Part shown: positions 1 through 11,600 of the stretch, in pieces | How the letters are laid out: each line of letters opens with the position of its first letter | How positions within the stretch are numbered: the first letter of the stretch is position 1 | Assembly (NCBI GenBank): GCA_947846985.1 | Contig: CANTUZ010000002.1 | Location: forward strand, 17,747,587 to 17,811,586 | Length of the DNA: 64,000 bases | Reading direction: 5' to 3' | Source: Fratercula arctica | Taxonomy: Eukaryota > Chordata > Aves > Charadriiformes > Alcidae | Translations under genes and position numbers: made by a program | The notes under the pieces: model-generated | The model's input: the letters and a program-made list of their open reading frames with translations, nothing else | Told to the model about the DNA's origin: nothing | The model's database searches: none

Positions 1-2408
1 GCATGCGTTCAAAAAGGCAAATTAAGAGAAGAAAAATTAGCAACGGCAATGAAAATGCCCATATCACGCTCAGAAGTACCTTCGGTATGAATTGCTGGAT
101 GTCAGGGGAGTGTTCAGAGGCTGTGCCAGTGCTTGCTGGTTCTGTGCTTACCCTTTTCGCTGGGCATCCGCACCGGCACTGCGGGGACACCAGGTACTGC
201 AGGAGCACAAGGAGGAGATCTCATCGCAGAAGATGGGCTGCTGCCCTGAACCAGTGCAGAAGACATACCCCTTTGCTGCCTGTCCTGCATGAGGGTCAGA
301 TTTGCCCTTACCTTTTGTTGTTTTTTACTGATTTGAACAGAAAAAAAATAATGCTGTTGCACAAAAATCTTCTTCTCATAAGACTTCTAGGTATGCTCCA
401 GATTGCTTTCTGCTCCTTACTGAGCTTCTCCAGCTGGACACATGCTCTTTCCAAAAGATACCCCAAGTGAGGCGCCGAGTTGATGCCTCCCCGGGCTGTA
501 AGCCTCACTAGGCAGTGTGCCAGCCATGGGCTATCAGCTGGGCTGTCACAAACATCTCCTGGAAACACCTTGCTCCTCCTTGGTATTCTTGAAGAACACT
601 CCCCATCCCCTCATGTGACTGAAAATGGAGCCTGTTTTGTTCCCTTCTGCTAGTTTCACAGACAATTCAGAGGCAAAAGATTATTTTTCCAAGGAAAAGC
701 TTCCACAGAAATACAGCTCCCTCAAATATACAAGGGATGATGAAAGGCAGCGTGGGGGAAGATCTCCTGCTCTGGTCTTGCTGGGAAACTTTTGTAATTC
801 ATTATGATTCCTTAGGCCACTGCTTGGGTCCTGCCCTTCCCATTGGCAGTCTTCTCTGTCATATTATTGATCCTTGAACTCATTTGGCCAAAGGGCTGAG
901 GAATTAATGCTGTGCCTGCTTTGCAAGGTTGTGCTACCTTTGCATGGGGCTTTTGGTGTCAGGCTTCTTCATGACTTGTGCATTAGGAGCACCTGGGTGT
1001 GCTTGCCCCCTTTCAAGTGACAGGAGGGGTTAACCTGCCATCCGTCTCTGTGGGGAGAAGGCACAGATTTTTCTGCCTCTGTGGCTTGTAGCTGTATCTG
1101 TAAAACACGATGAAGTGTAAAATACAAGTCTGGCTTTTGATCCTTGGGCCAAATGCAACCCTGTTGTGACCCCACTGGCTTTTCTACTGAAAGAAACTTT
1201 AATTTCCTCCATGAGGCCATTGCATGCTGAGTGGGCAGTGCTTTTGGCTTCCAGCCTAACTCCTCATCATCCCCCACTCCGCCATACACATCCTGGGAAA
1301 GAAAGGTGTCACCAACCTGGGAGCACAGGGGCAGGAAAGAGGTGGCAAAGGAAGTCTGTCTGCACAAGGCTCAAATGCTCGATCTGTTGTTCTTCGAATA
1401 AAGAACCAGTTTAGGTTTATGAACACAGAGGCCTTTGATGTTGTTACTCAGCAAATGGTGCCTCAAAGATAATAGATGGTTTCATGGGCTGAGCCCTTGG
1501 CTGGGGGTTGGCAGCTAAGGCCAGGCGAGCCATGCTCCGGCAGAGCCTCCCTGGGGGTACGTAAGCTCTCCTGAGGGCAGCCATGAGAGCACCCCCACCT
1601 CCTCAGCCATCTGGAGAGGGGGAGATAGTTGCCTCCCTCGCAGGGTCTTGCAGAGCTGTGCTGAGGTTTGCACGGTCCTTTGAAGATAACTCATTTACCA
1701 GCTAACATTTGCTAACTTGTTCCATCCCTTCTGGTCGAGCTTCATGTGGGCAGTGCAGACAGCTCCAGCCTGATGTTAAGCCCGTGCCAGGAGGAGCTGC
1801 CTTCTCCTCGGCCCCTCGGCTCTGCTGCTCAGAGGCACACCTCTGACAAGCCGCTTGGCTCGGGGTTTCGGTGGGACATGGCTACTACTTGGCTCCAGCA
1901 AAGAGCTCTGACACTGCTTCTTCCTGGCAGCTAGCACCAGTCTGTGAACACAGGAATGTATGTGAAACCTGCTTTGTGTCTGCCATGCCACCCCCCCCGG
2001 GGGGCACGCATCCTTCCCAGGGACCTGCCCTCTCCCAGGCACTGCCTGGCATCTCCCTGCAGCTCACGTCCTTCTGGCATGGTCGGAATCTCTGCCATCA
2101 CCCCATGCCATCTCCCAGGGCTCTGCCCCAAGAGGGAGCAGAGCCCCCTCTTGTTCCCTCCTGGCCCTTGGGAGCCACTGGCCAAGAAAGGAGGTGGCCA
2201 TTTTGAAGGTGCACTTGGCACTGCCACTAAAGGGGCTGCCACAAGGGAGACCAAAGCATTGTGATGAGGAGAAACCATAAATCTCCGGCAGGAGCATTAA
2301 TCCTCTTACCAAGCTGTCAGTTATGATGTATCACCCAGTTTCATTTTTATGCTGTTGCATCTTCAGTGCTCCGACCCCGTGCAATGACGGGGTTGTTTCC
2401 CTTGGGAG
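1..2408. other. Non-coding stretch, nothing recognised
   Basis: This is unique-looking, GC-moderate sequence with several overlapping short open frames on both strands. None shows a protein motif, signal peptide or convincing splice-bounded exon that I can recognise. I see no interspersed repeat. Confidence 0.5.
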
Positions 2409-3075
2409 GGAATGTGTGAGACTGTGTGTTTGTGTGTGTGTGCGAATGTGTGAGGTGTGTGTGTGAGGTGTGTGTGTGAGGGGGGATGCGTGAGTGTGTG
2501 TGTGAGGGGGTGTGTGAGTGTGTGCATGTGTGAGGGGTGTGTGTGAGTGTGTGTGTGACGGGGGTGTGTGGGGGGTGAGTGTGTGTGTGACTGTGTATGT
2601 GAGCGTGTGTGAGTGTGTGTGAGGGGGTGTGTGAGGGGGTGTGTGAGTGTGTGTGTGTGAGTGAGTGTGTGTGTGTGAGGTGTGTGTGTGAGGCTGTGTG
2701 TCAGTGTGTGTATGAGGGGGTGTGTGTGAGGGTGTGTGTGAGGGGGCTGTGTGAGTGTGTGTGTGTGTGTGGGGGGGGTGTGAGTGTGTGTGTGTGAGGC
2801 TGTGTGTCAGTGTGTGTATGAGGGGGTGTGTGTGAGGTGTGTGTGTGAGTGAGTGCATGAGGTGTGTGTTTGAGGGTGTGTGTGAGTGAGTGTGTGTGAG
2901 TGTGTGTGTGTGAGGTGTGTGTGAGGGGGCTGTGTGAGGCTGTGTGTCAGTGTGTGTATGAGAGTGTGTGTGAGGTGTGTGTGTGAGTGAGTGCATGAGG
3001 TGTGTGTGTGAGTGAGTGTGTGTGAGGGTGTGTGTGAGGGTGTGTGTGAGGGGGTGTGTGTGAGGTGTCTGTGTG
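2409..3075. repeat. GT-rich simple repeat with higher-order units
   Basis: About 665 bp is built almost wholly from GTGTGTG blocks separated by GAG, GAGG or GAGTGAG. Longer units recur: a unit beginning AGGCTGTGTGTCAGTGTG, followed by TATGAG, appears at 2691, 2797 and 2937, so arrays of GT blocks were duplicated in register. On the minus strand the same DNA gives long open frames of alternating His, Thr, Ser and Pro (CACACA read in frame). Those frames are compositional artefacts, not genes. The tract is mostly alternating purine-pyrimidine DNA. Confidence 0.95.
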
Positions 3076-3109
3076 CTTCAAACTGTGTAACAGGAGATAA
3101 ATTCAAAGC

Positions 3110-3300
3110 ACCTCCCCGGGACATTGTCGCTGTGGACGGGCACTTTGTTCATCGCTGTGGTGGAGCCATCAGGCGCTCCGCGCCCCGACCAGCATCCCAA
3201 CCCGAAGCGAGTCCCGTTTCAGCAGCGCTCCCCCTCCCCATGCCGGCACATAATGTTTCTATTGTGCCGATGCTGTTTTTCTGGGGAAGCGGCAGGGATT
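3110..3300. promoter_or_regulatory. CpG-rich patch, possible orphan promoter or enhancer
   Basis: Roughly sixteen CpG dinucleotides lie within about 190 bp, whereas CpG is scarce in most of the surrounding sequence. The patch starts just after the GT-rich repeat ends. It passes into an AT-rich segment with TTTAAATATCATAAAG around 3298-3313, then into a pyrimidine-rich tract. I see no convincing first exon attached to it. A local CpG island or an unmethylated enhancer would both fit. That it has a function is inference. Confidence 0.4.
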
Positions 3301-3385
3301 TAAATATCATAAAGGCAGAAGTTGGGCTTTGATATACTGTCAGCAAAAGCTGAATACTGTAATTTCGAGCAATTTTCTCCGAACT

Positions 3386-3404
3386 CCCCTTCCCACCCTC
3401 CCCC
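3386..3404 (-). other. G-quadruplex motif
   Basis: The + strand carries four C-runs (CCCC, CCC, CCC, CCCCC) separated by TT, A and T. The minus strand therefore has four G-runs of at least three with loops of 1, 1 and 2 bases, a canonical quadruplex-forming pattern with short loops. It sits inside a longer pyrimidine-rich tract (about 3376-3432) just downstream of the CpG-rich patch. Confidence 0.7.
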
Positions 3405-6400
3405 TCCAGCCCCCTCCTCTCCCTGGGCCTCCTCCCTAGTGCTTTTTTTCTGACAAGCTGCTCCGTCGCTTCTCTCGCATGATCCTCACCCAGCAAATTA
3501 ATGTGCTGCTGCTGATGAGAGACAGTGGGTTACTGTGAGCCTAGGCTCTCTCGTCTCCTCTCGCTATTACACCCTGGCAACTTCAAAGGTCCTGTCATCC
3601 TGTTTCCATCTCCCCGTGGGTCTGCAGGGCCTGACTCAACAACGTGGTTCAAAAGTGCAGGCTGGCCGGGACGGCGACAGCCCTGGCCCCATGGACGTCC
3701 ATCCACGCCGCCATGGATGCTTCTTCCCCTTCTCTTCCTGGGATCAACTGCCACACTGGGAGGGCGATCCTCCTTCCCCCACTTCTCTCCTTTTCATTTC
3801 CAGCTGAGGCAGTCTTTTGTAGAAAGAGCCCTTTTCCTTCTTTTTTTTTTTTTTCCAGATAACTATTTAATCTTTTGCGATCTGCCCTTCTGGGCTGCCT
3901 GGCAGTTCCCCTGGCGGTAACCATGCTGTTTGTTTTAGCCGGTAACAAGATACTGTTTTGAAAAGTAATTCTGATTACTCTGTGAATTTAGGCTTTATTT
4001 CGTATGTGCTCTTTCCGCGGCAGAGAGAGATCTTTGTGATTTCTCCCTCAGTAACAATGATTTTTGCATATACGTGAAGGAAAGGTGCATGGGGAAAGGG
4101 CTGAAGGTCTGTCTGCCTGCCTGCCTGCCTGTCTCCCATCCTCAAAAACATGGAATACTGGTGAGAAATGTTGCTGCATTTTAACCATTTCTGGGCTTTC
4201 GGACTCCCGCTGGATGGGTGTGTGGTGGGATGAGGGAAGCAGCCTTTGGGAATTAAATGTGGGTACCACCCCGACTGCGGAGCTCTCTCACAGGGCAAGG
4301 CTTGGTGCACCGGGCCACACGCCTCCATCCCCCTTCCCAGGCTTTGGCTCATGGGTGAGCAAAGTGCCCAGAAACCCCAAGGGGTCCTTCCAAAATCAGA
4401 GTGCTTTATGTCTGTAGGCCATGCCGTAAACAGCACTCCTACCCCATCCATAGGCCCTCTGCCCAAACAGCAGTCAGGGAGAAGCATAAAGGGCCTATAT
4501 ATTTTCCATGTCATCCCCTGCCTGAATCCTTCATGACCAGGAGCAGTAAATATTTCTCTTCTGCAAAGGTCCCAGGAGTGCTGCTGGCTGTAGTGGCAGT
4601 CCTTGCTGTCCGTACAGGGGACAGCCACCCTTCAGGACCAACAACACACACTCAGAGAGGCTTCCCTGAGGAAAAGCAATGTCTGTCCCTGCAGCTATGA
4701 AGACCTCTGCTACCACATACCGTGAGGGCAGCATCCCAAGCTGTACCCACCCAAGGGGCTATCTTGCAGCAAACCTGTGGCTCTCGTTCCCTTGGTGCTG
4801 TGTTTTATTTTGCTTAGGCAGTGGCTGAGTTTTTCTCTCTCCGACTGCTGGAACAACTCAAGAGTGCTGGCCTCAGTCCGAGGACTACAGTAGCTCTTCC
4901 TCCCCAGAGAAAGCGAGACAGTCTAAGAATAAAGAGTAGCTTAGAGCAGGAGAGGCTTGTGTTTTGCCTGGTGGGATTTTAACTGGCTTGTGGATTTTAT
5001 TCACCCGAGCTGCCCCTCAGCAGCTCCTTTGGGTGACACAGACATCCACATCTGCCTCACATAAAGCCTATGGAGAGCACAGATAAAATAAAAGAAGGAA
5101 GACAGATGTTCCATCAACCAGAGTGGTTTGCTGTGTAAAGCTGGGCTCACGTCCTTGCGTTGTCACACAACATAAAGCCTCGGGTACATCTAACATCACT
5201 GCTCTTCAGATTTTTACCTCCAATGGAGCAGGTGGAAACACACACTGGTTGGGGTTATATGATGTTGAAGTCTGTTCAGATTTCTTCCTAGTTGTCCACG
5301 GTCTGCAGAATTTACAGTATCTTAGGTTTATCAGGGATGAACTTCAGTACGTGACAAACTTTGAGTGATTCCAAAAAAGCACAAGCCCTTCTGTTAACTA
5401 CCTGTCTGAGTATATTTTCATCTAAGGCAGGTCCTACAAAGTCTAGCGGGCTCCTATGGGGTTTTGGACCACGTTACTGGAGGATCTGTTAAAATGTAAA
5501 AGTTTGCCAAGGTTACTATTGAATTAAAACAGGTCTGAAGCTCCCAACCATACCACTCCCATTACCTCAACATGATTTAAGTATGTTAAAGAAAGAAGGA
5601 GAACGACAAACCCATGCAGCATAGTAGTAGTGTTTGAGTTGCTGGTATTAAGGCACTGAATTTCATCCTGACTGTTTCAATTTGATTCAGTACTTTATGA
5701 CCAAGTTCTCAGATCTCAGTGGCTAAAAATCTTGCTTCAGGCATCCCTGTTGTGTTATTTTCCACATAATGACATCGTTGTGTGTAATGAGATGTTAGCA
5801 GCTCATTCACTGCTTACATCTGTCTTGGAGGAGAAAATTGCAATTTCTTGACTTACACACTGATTAGTGTAAATGTAAGTTAGTCATGGCAAATTTTGAG
5901 AAGTCCAAACTTTGGAAATTATGGCAAGAATGATGAAGACTCAAAGGTATGTTTCGGGGGAACCACCTATTTTTGGAGAAGCTGGCCTCTGCATTTGATT
6001 AATTTTGTGCCAGAGGTATGTCTCTCACAAACCTGCATGCTCATTTGGAATGACATAGCGTGTTGAACTGGGAACTGATTAAGCCTGTCAGAATGCCATG
6101 AGGTTCAAACCCTTACTAAAACCCTCTTCTGGATAATTTGTAGGAAAAAACCTAGTAGAACCAAAGAGGTCCTTCAGGGGACAAAAACTAAACAAAATCC
6201 GGGAGCAGCTCTTTGCTTTGTGGGGATCGACAGTGTTTCATTCGAGTCATCCTCGAATTCATGAGTGCTCTTCTTGCAGTGGTTTGGGTCACTGACAGTA
6301 TTTTTCCTGATACAGTAACCCTGGAGTTCAGTATTGGATTTAGCCACCCACACGGAAGCAGTTAACTGTAGATGTCTGAACACTAGATAGCTAAACTTTC

Positions 6401-8149
6401 ATTATAGTCAATGGAGATGCAATGTGGTCAACAGAGTTTGAGTGAATTGCCTAAATATGGCCAGCTAGTGCCACCGGAGATGGTCTAGGATATTGGTGTC
6501 TCTGCACTGGCTGGGAGGGATTGTGCAGGACCTATGGAGAACCCCATGCTCACGGACCTGCAAGCTGGAGGCTTCACAGGAAATCTCCCAATATCTCCAG
6601 TGTCTCTTGGTGCCTGTATTTGAGCACTAAATTGAGTCCATGGAGCTCTGTGTACTATTCAGATGAACAGGAAAGAGGTACCTGCTTTAAGGTGAGCTGA
6701 ATCCCACACTAAATGCTTAAGTCTACCTAAAAGTGCACTGTAGTCTGCATGAAACCACCAACAGCCCCACTGCTTATGTCCTGCTCCCTGAGCTCCCTCC
6801 TCTTGAGACCCAGTCAGCCCAGACTGTGCCCCTTTACAGCAGCCTAGATCCTGGAACCAAAAAGATGGTTTTGGTGGGCACTTTTCTATTGAATTTAGGT
6901 GGGAAATAAAATAAAACAATTTCAATCTGCCTCAGAACAAGACTTTTCAAATTGTTGAACCTGTAGCGGGATGTGTGTCTTGAGTCTGCTTGATGATGAC
7001 GTGGATGAGGCCCTTTCCTGGAAGATGTCTTCCAATGCTCATGCAGCCCCTCCAAGGGGGGAAGTTTTCTGGGAGCTCTTTGGTCACGGCTCACATGGTA
7101 ATGCGTACCCTGGTGAGGAGCCTGGTCCTAATATGAGATCTGGGGGACATGAGGAACCTGAATGGTAGGTCCTAGCAGCAGCAGCAGCAACTCAAGGGGA
7201 GAGAACCAAACACAGATTTTTTGGTTTGAGAATGTCAAAATACTTTGCGTTGGCATGTCAGAAAAATGTATTTTACACAGACATTTACCAGACCTTCCTG
7301 TTTCTTTGGCTATTCAAGCTTTTTGCTCCTGATAAAAACAAATGGGCAATGACCGCTGTTTCTCAGGGTCAGAAAGTATCATCTCCTGCTGCCTGCTGAG
7401 CAGCAGCCGGAGCAGTATCTCTACAAGCAAGAGAACAGGGAAATGTTTTTGCTCTCATGTTTTTCTCCCTCTTATGTTACACCACTCCTTGTAGCCCTGC
7501 ATCGGTGAGTACAAAGTACCTCCTGGCCATGACATCATGCCACAGAAAACAGACTAATGAGGCAAAGGAAGCAAGGCTCACTTTTCTGCAGGGAGGCTGG
7601 CTCCGATCACCTGGTTGTAGTTAAGACAGATCACACTGAGCTGTTCTGCTTTGTAAGAGCTGAATTTCATTCTGTTACTGCATGTTTATCTGATATCTTG
7701 TAAAAACTGTTGTCCATTTCTCCTGCCTTTAGATCTTTTGCTTTTCTGAAATGCTAAATCTCCAACTGTGACCCTTCAGCAAAACCAGTTCACTTCATCA
7801 AATGAATCCTGTGACTTTGATTATGTAGGAGCTTTCATTAAATGAGTCCAAAGTAAAGCAGACAAGGAAATGTCTTTGTGATTTGCAGCAATGCATTGAG
7901 AAACAAAAGGAAATGGATGGCAGAGATAAGGAAAATAAAATAGCCACAATTTTTTAATAAGGGGAATGGAATTTCCCCTGAGGGTCTGTGTTATAATGCT
8001 CTTTAGTAAAGCACAAGCTTTTACTAAAGTACTGGAACTTAAATACAAAATATCGCCAACTTTGAGCAACACAATGAAATTGCTAAGAGTCAGAAAATGC
8101 TGACATGAAGGCATCATCTAGAGCATTTTAAGCCCTAGATAACTGTGCT
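3405..8149. other. Non-coding stretch with one small tetranucleotide repeat
   Basis: No gene is recognised. The longest open frame (217 codons on the minus strand, 3975-4628) has no recognisable domain and is within what chance allows in 64 kb. A short inverted repeat lies at 5851-5880 (arms ACTTACA and TGTAAGT, with an inner TTACAC/GTGTAA pair). The sequence at 5750-5930 and 3900-4015 has the even, AT-rich texture often seen in vertebrate regulatory elements, but conservation cannot be judged here. Confidence 0.4.
4108..4134. repeat. (TGCC)n microsatellite
   Basis: Consecutive GCCT/GTCT tetranucleotides make an imperfect (TGCC)n tract of about 27 bp. It has no coding relevance. Confidence 0.85.
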
Positions 8150-8600
8150 TCCAACAAACAATTGGCTATTATGGATTTAACCATAATACTGGAGCTGCCG
8201 TGTGCACTGCCGCTATGACATATGCTGCAATAGCATCACATTTTGCTCTTTGCTTTCTTTGTTATTTTAATTGTGGAGTTCAATTATGGCACATACATTC
8301 TGATTGTTTTCTGGTTTGTCTGCACTGTATTTTGCCATTTTAAAGAAGAAAATTGTTCGTGGATGATGTGAATGGGGCTACTTTTTTCTTCCACTGGACC
8401 ATTATTTAGCTAGTACCACCGTGCAATGCAAGGGCAGTATATTTACAGCGGGGTCTGGTTAGCACACAGCACCAGCATAGACTCTGTAAATCAGTGCAGA
8501 AAATCAGCCAGGCTTGCTGACAACCTCACCTGTAAATTCTATTTACTTTTTCCCACATGGATTTTCTTGCAGCTTAACATTAAGCGATTAAGGGAATGAG
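8150..8600. promoter_or_regulatory. AT-rich block, possible conserved non-coding element
   Basis: This block has few long open frames and no simple repeat. It contains homeodomain-type cores (TTTAATTGTGG, CAATTATGG, ATTATTTAGCTAG) and a perfect 8-bp hairpin at 8167-8188 (TATTATGG, loop ATTTAA, CCATAATA). The look is that of a vertebrate developmental enhancer. The assignment rests on texture only and could be wrong. Confidence 0.2.
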
Positions 8601-11600
8601 GTTGATGCTTGGGTTTTTTAATATTTTTGTGGTTTGGACTTTTTTATAGAAGAAATGTGTTTGATTGTTATTCCATTTACAAACTCCTTTATGAAAATGA
8701 TCCAAACAGCCATCACAGAGCTACAGTCTTATGTAAAATGCAGTTAAACTATGCAACAATGTTGCCTATGAGTTGGGTTTCTTTGTCTTAATTAAAAGTT
8801 AGAGTAGATCCTAGGCCATGGTAGATCTCATGTGGTTATTTATTTAATTCCTTCAGTCAAGTACAGTATAACCCCCCCCCCAAAGGATTGCCTTACTGCT
8901 AACCTTTCAACGTCATCTATTTTCTTGTATCATTGCCAAAAGAACTGATTATCCTTTTAACAATTATAAAAGCCTATTTTACCACTCTCCCACAATTCGA
9001 AAGACGCTGAAGGGATTTTGTTCAAAGTTTCCACAAAGATTACTCCTCTAGCTGAGACCAGCATGGATGACATCAGCCCAGAACAGTTAACAAAAAAAAA
9101 AAATCAGTATGTGGAAAGAAGGAGTTCAGGACAGAAAGTGTCCTGCGACCTTGAGGGAGAAATGAATCTGGCACGAATCTGAAGTAATTTCCCTGAGATG
9201 GTTTGCAGCAGCCCCAGTTGCACTAGCCCAGGGGGGCTCAGCTGGAGGGAGTCAGGACAGGTCCAGTCAAGTGGGAATCCGTGCTGGGGGCAGAAGAGGA
9301 GATGGGCTGCAGGCGGACAGGGACGATGCTCCTCTCGGGAACAGCAGCCCCTGCCCACCGCTGCTGCAGAAGGGTCATGAGCACACAGACCGGGTACCCT
9401 GGGAAACTGTGAAAGGATTCATAGACACCGAGCCAGAAGAGTCCATTAGATCATCTTTTCCTCACTGAGGGCCAAATGTGATTTTCAAATACCTTTTTAG
9501 AGCCACATGGTGGCATACCCCTTAGTATTAGAAAGTCTACATTTTCAGCACGGCACTGATACCCAGGAAAAAAGGACCAGGTTCAATTTCAAGGCTCCTG
9601 TAGTAAAACCACATTCACCCATTATCTAATAACCTTGGAAATTCAATTATAATGTCTGAGATCTAAAGTATGAATGATACTTCCCACTGCCATGCAAATT
9701 AGACAAGAATACTGAACTCAGAGGCCCTTAAGACTTCCCCCCCTTCCAGCTGTTATACGTCCAGGATGGGCTTTTCCCCTCCTCCCTTTAGAAGTCCAGG
9801 GAACCCTGTCAGCATCAACAGGACTGACCATCTCTCCCTTCCCCTGTGAATGTTGAATAGAGGGGTCACAGAGAGCTGCAAAAGGCAAAGCGACAGGCTG
9901 GTCCCCATGGGATGGCACTGGGGCCTGCTCCATGGAGGTAGGACACACAGCAGCTACTGGGAATGGGGCAATAAATTATGGACCAGAACTGTCAATGGCA
10001 AACTGTCTTATCCGAAGAGGGGTGGCAAGTGTCAAAAAGCCAATTTGGAGCAGGGTAAAATCTGAGCCTGGTCCAGCCTGAGCAGTTGCCGTTGCTGACA
10101 CCTGACTGCAGGATTTCAGTCATGTCCCCTGTGTCAGAGCCCCAGGAGCTGCTTTTCACCGTTGCAGACCCAGAAAAGCATCTGATCTCTGTTGGGAGAT
10201 GTCAAGGGCTGGAGAAGTCATCATTTCTTCTGCTTGTTTGTTCTGTTGTTAATCTCCTTTCACTGATTAAAAGTTTATAACTCATTTCTCAGTTGAATTT
10301 GCCTGGAGTTAAGTCCCAGCCATCGTTTCTTGTTATGCTTTTCTCCCCTGGATTAAAGAGCTCTGCTGAGGCCAGAATTTCTACCCATGACAGTATTTAC
10401 ACTTTGTAATTACATCATTCCTTGATCTTTTTGATCAGGCCACCAGGCTGAGCTCCTCAGTCCCGGTGAGATCTCTTGGAGACAGCAGTGGTGAATAGAA
10501 ACACTGATTTTGTGCTAGGCTGGCTCCACGCACAGCTGAGTGCACAGGACCAGGTTCCCCTGTTTAACAACACTGACACACAAGCACAGGCCATGAATAT
10601 GGGTGAGGGTTTGGAGATTAAACCATATGAAAGGATTAAACAGATTCCCCAGTTTCTGTAACAATACATTATTTTTCAGTGAAGGTGGGCAAACTACACA
10701 ACTTTGTACCTTTTCAGTATTCCCCCTTGTGAATTATACAAGTGTTTCTTTCCTCAGCACCTTCTGCTTTACTCTCCCTACTTCATCCTTATGCAAACGC
10801 AGCAATATTTACTGTTTTATTCTGGTGTAGATTAAATTACACTGAAGTTGCCAGCCTCTCCCTCAGGATCTGTGTAAAAACAATTGTGTTTCTTTATGTA
10901 AGCTCCGGGATCGGTAGCTGTAACAGCAGGACACCAGGGAGCACAGCCTGGAGAGGAGCTGCTCACAGCTGATGGCGAGTACCTGCCCCCAGCCCGCACA
11001 CGCAGGGGACCAGTGACGGTGGGGTATGTGTCTGGGTGTGTGTCTGTGCATGTGTAAAAGAGGGATGCAGGGAGCCTAGAAGCAGATGCAGAGGAGAGGC
11101 AGGCTGTCAGCTGGCATGCCAGACCACTCAGAATGGCTTTGACAGAAGGAGCAATTTGGTAGGGCACCATAAGAAATTTCATTTTGAATGGAAAGAAATA
11201 ATTGCCCCCGGTTGCATGAGTTGTCCTGTGCCCGGTACGCTCTGCATAACTCTGTAAAGAAAGGGGATTGCATTGAGGAAATAGCTAAAATCATCTTCAG
11301 TTTCTTCTCCTAATAAATATAATCTGCAGGATCCAAAAATCTGGCTGCATACTCAGGTTGGAAGAAGGTAGTGGCATTTGGCCAGTAGCAAAGCAAACAG
11401 AGAAACTGCGTTTGCAGTGGTACCTTTGGCAGGGACATGTTGGTGCTCCAGAATGTCTCTTGCATTCACAGTGCAGCTGGATCTGGCACCTCTGGCTTTA
11501 TTCATTGGGGTCGGGGGTGCAGAGCTGGAGATCATGGAGGAGATCATGGAGCAGAGGACCAGCTCTCTTCTCTGATCTCATGAACCTCATACCAACGTTT

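Noticed and set aside
2331..3124. Long minus-strand open frames of His-Thr-Ser-Pro repeats
   Set aside because: They are simply the CA strand of the GT microsatellite read in frame. There is no start context, domain or non-repetitive coding flank.
3975..4628. 217-codon minus-strand open frame
   Set aside because: It crosses the (TGCC)n microsatellite, has no known motif, and its length is compatible with chance.
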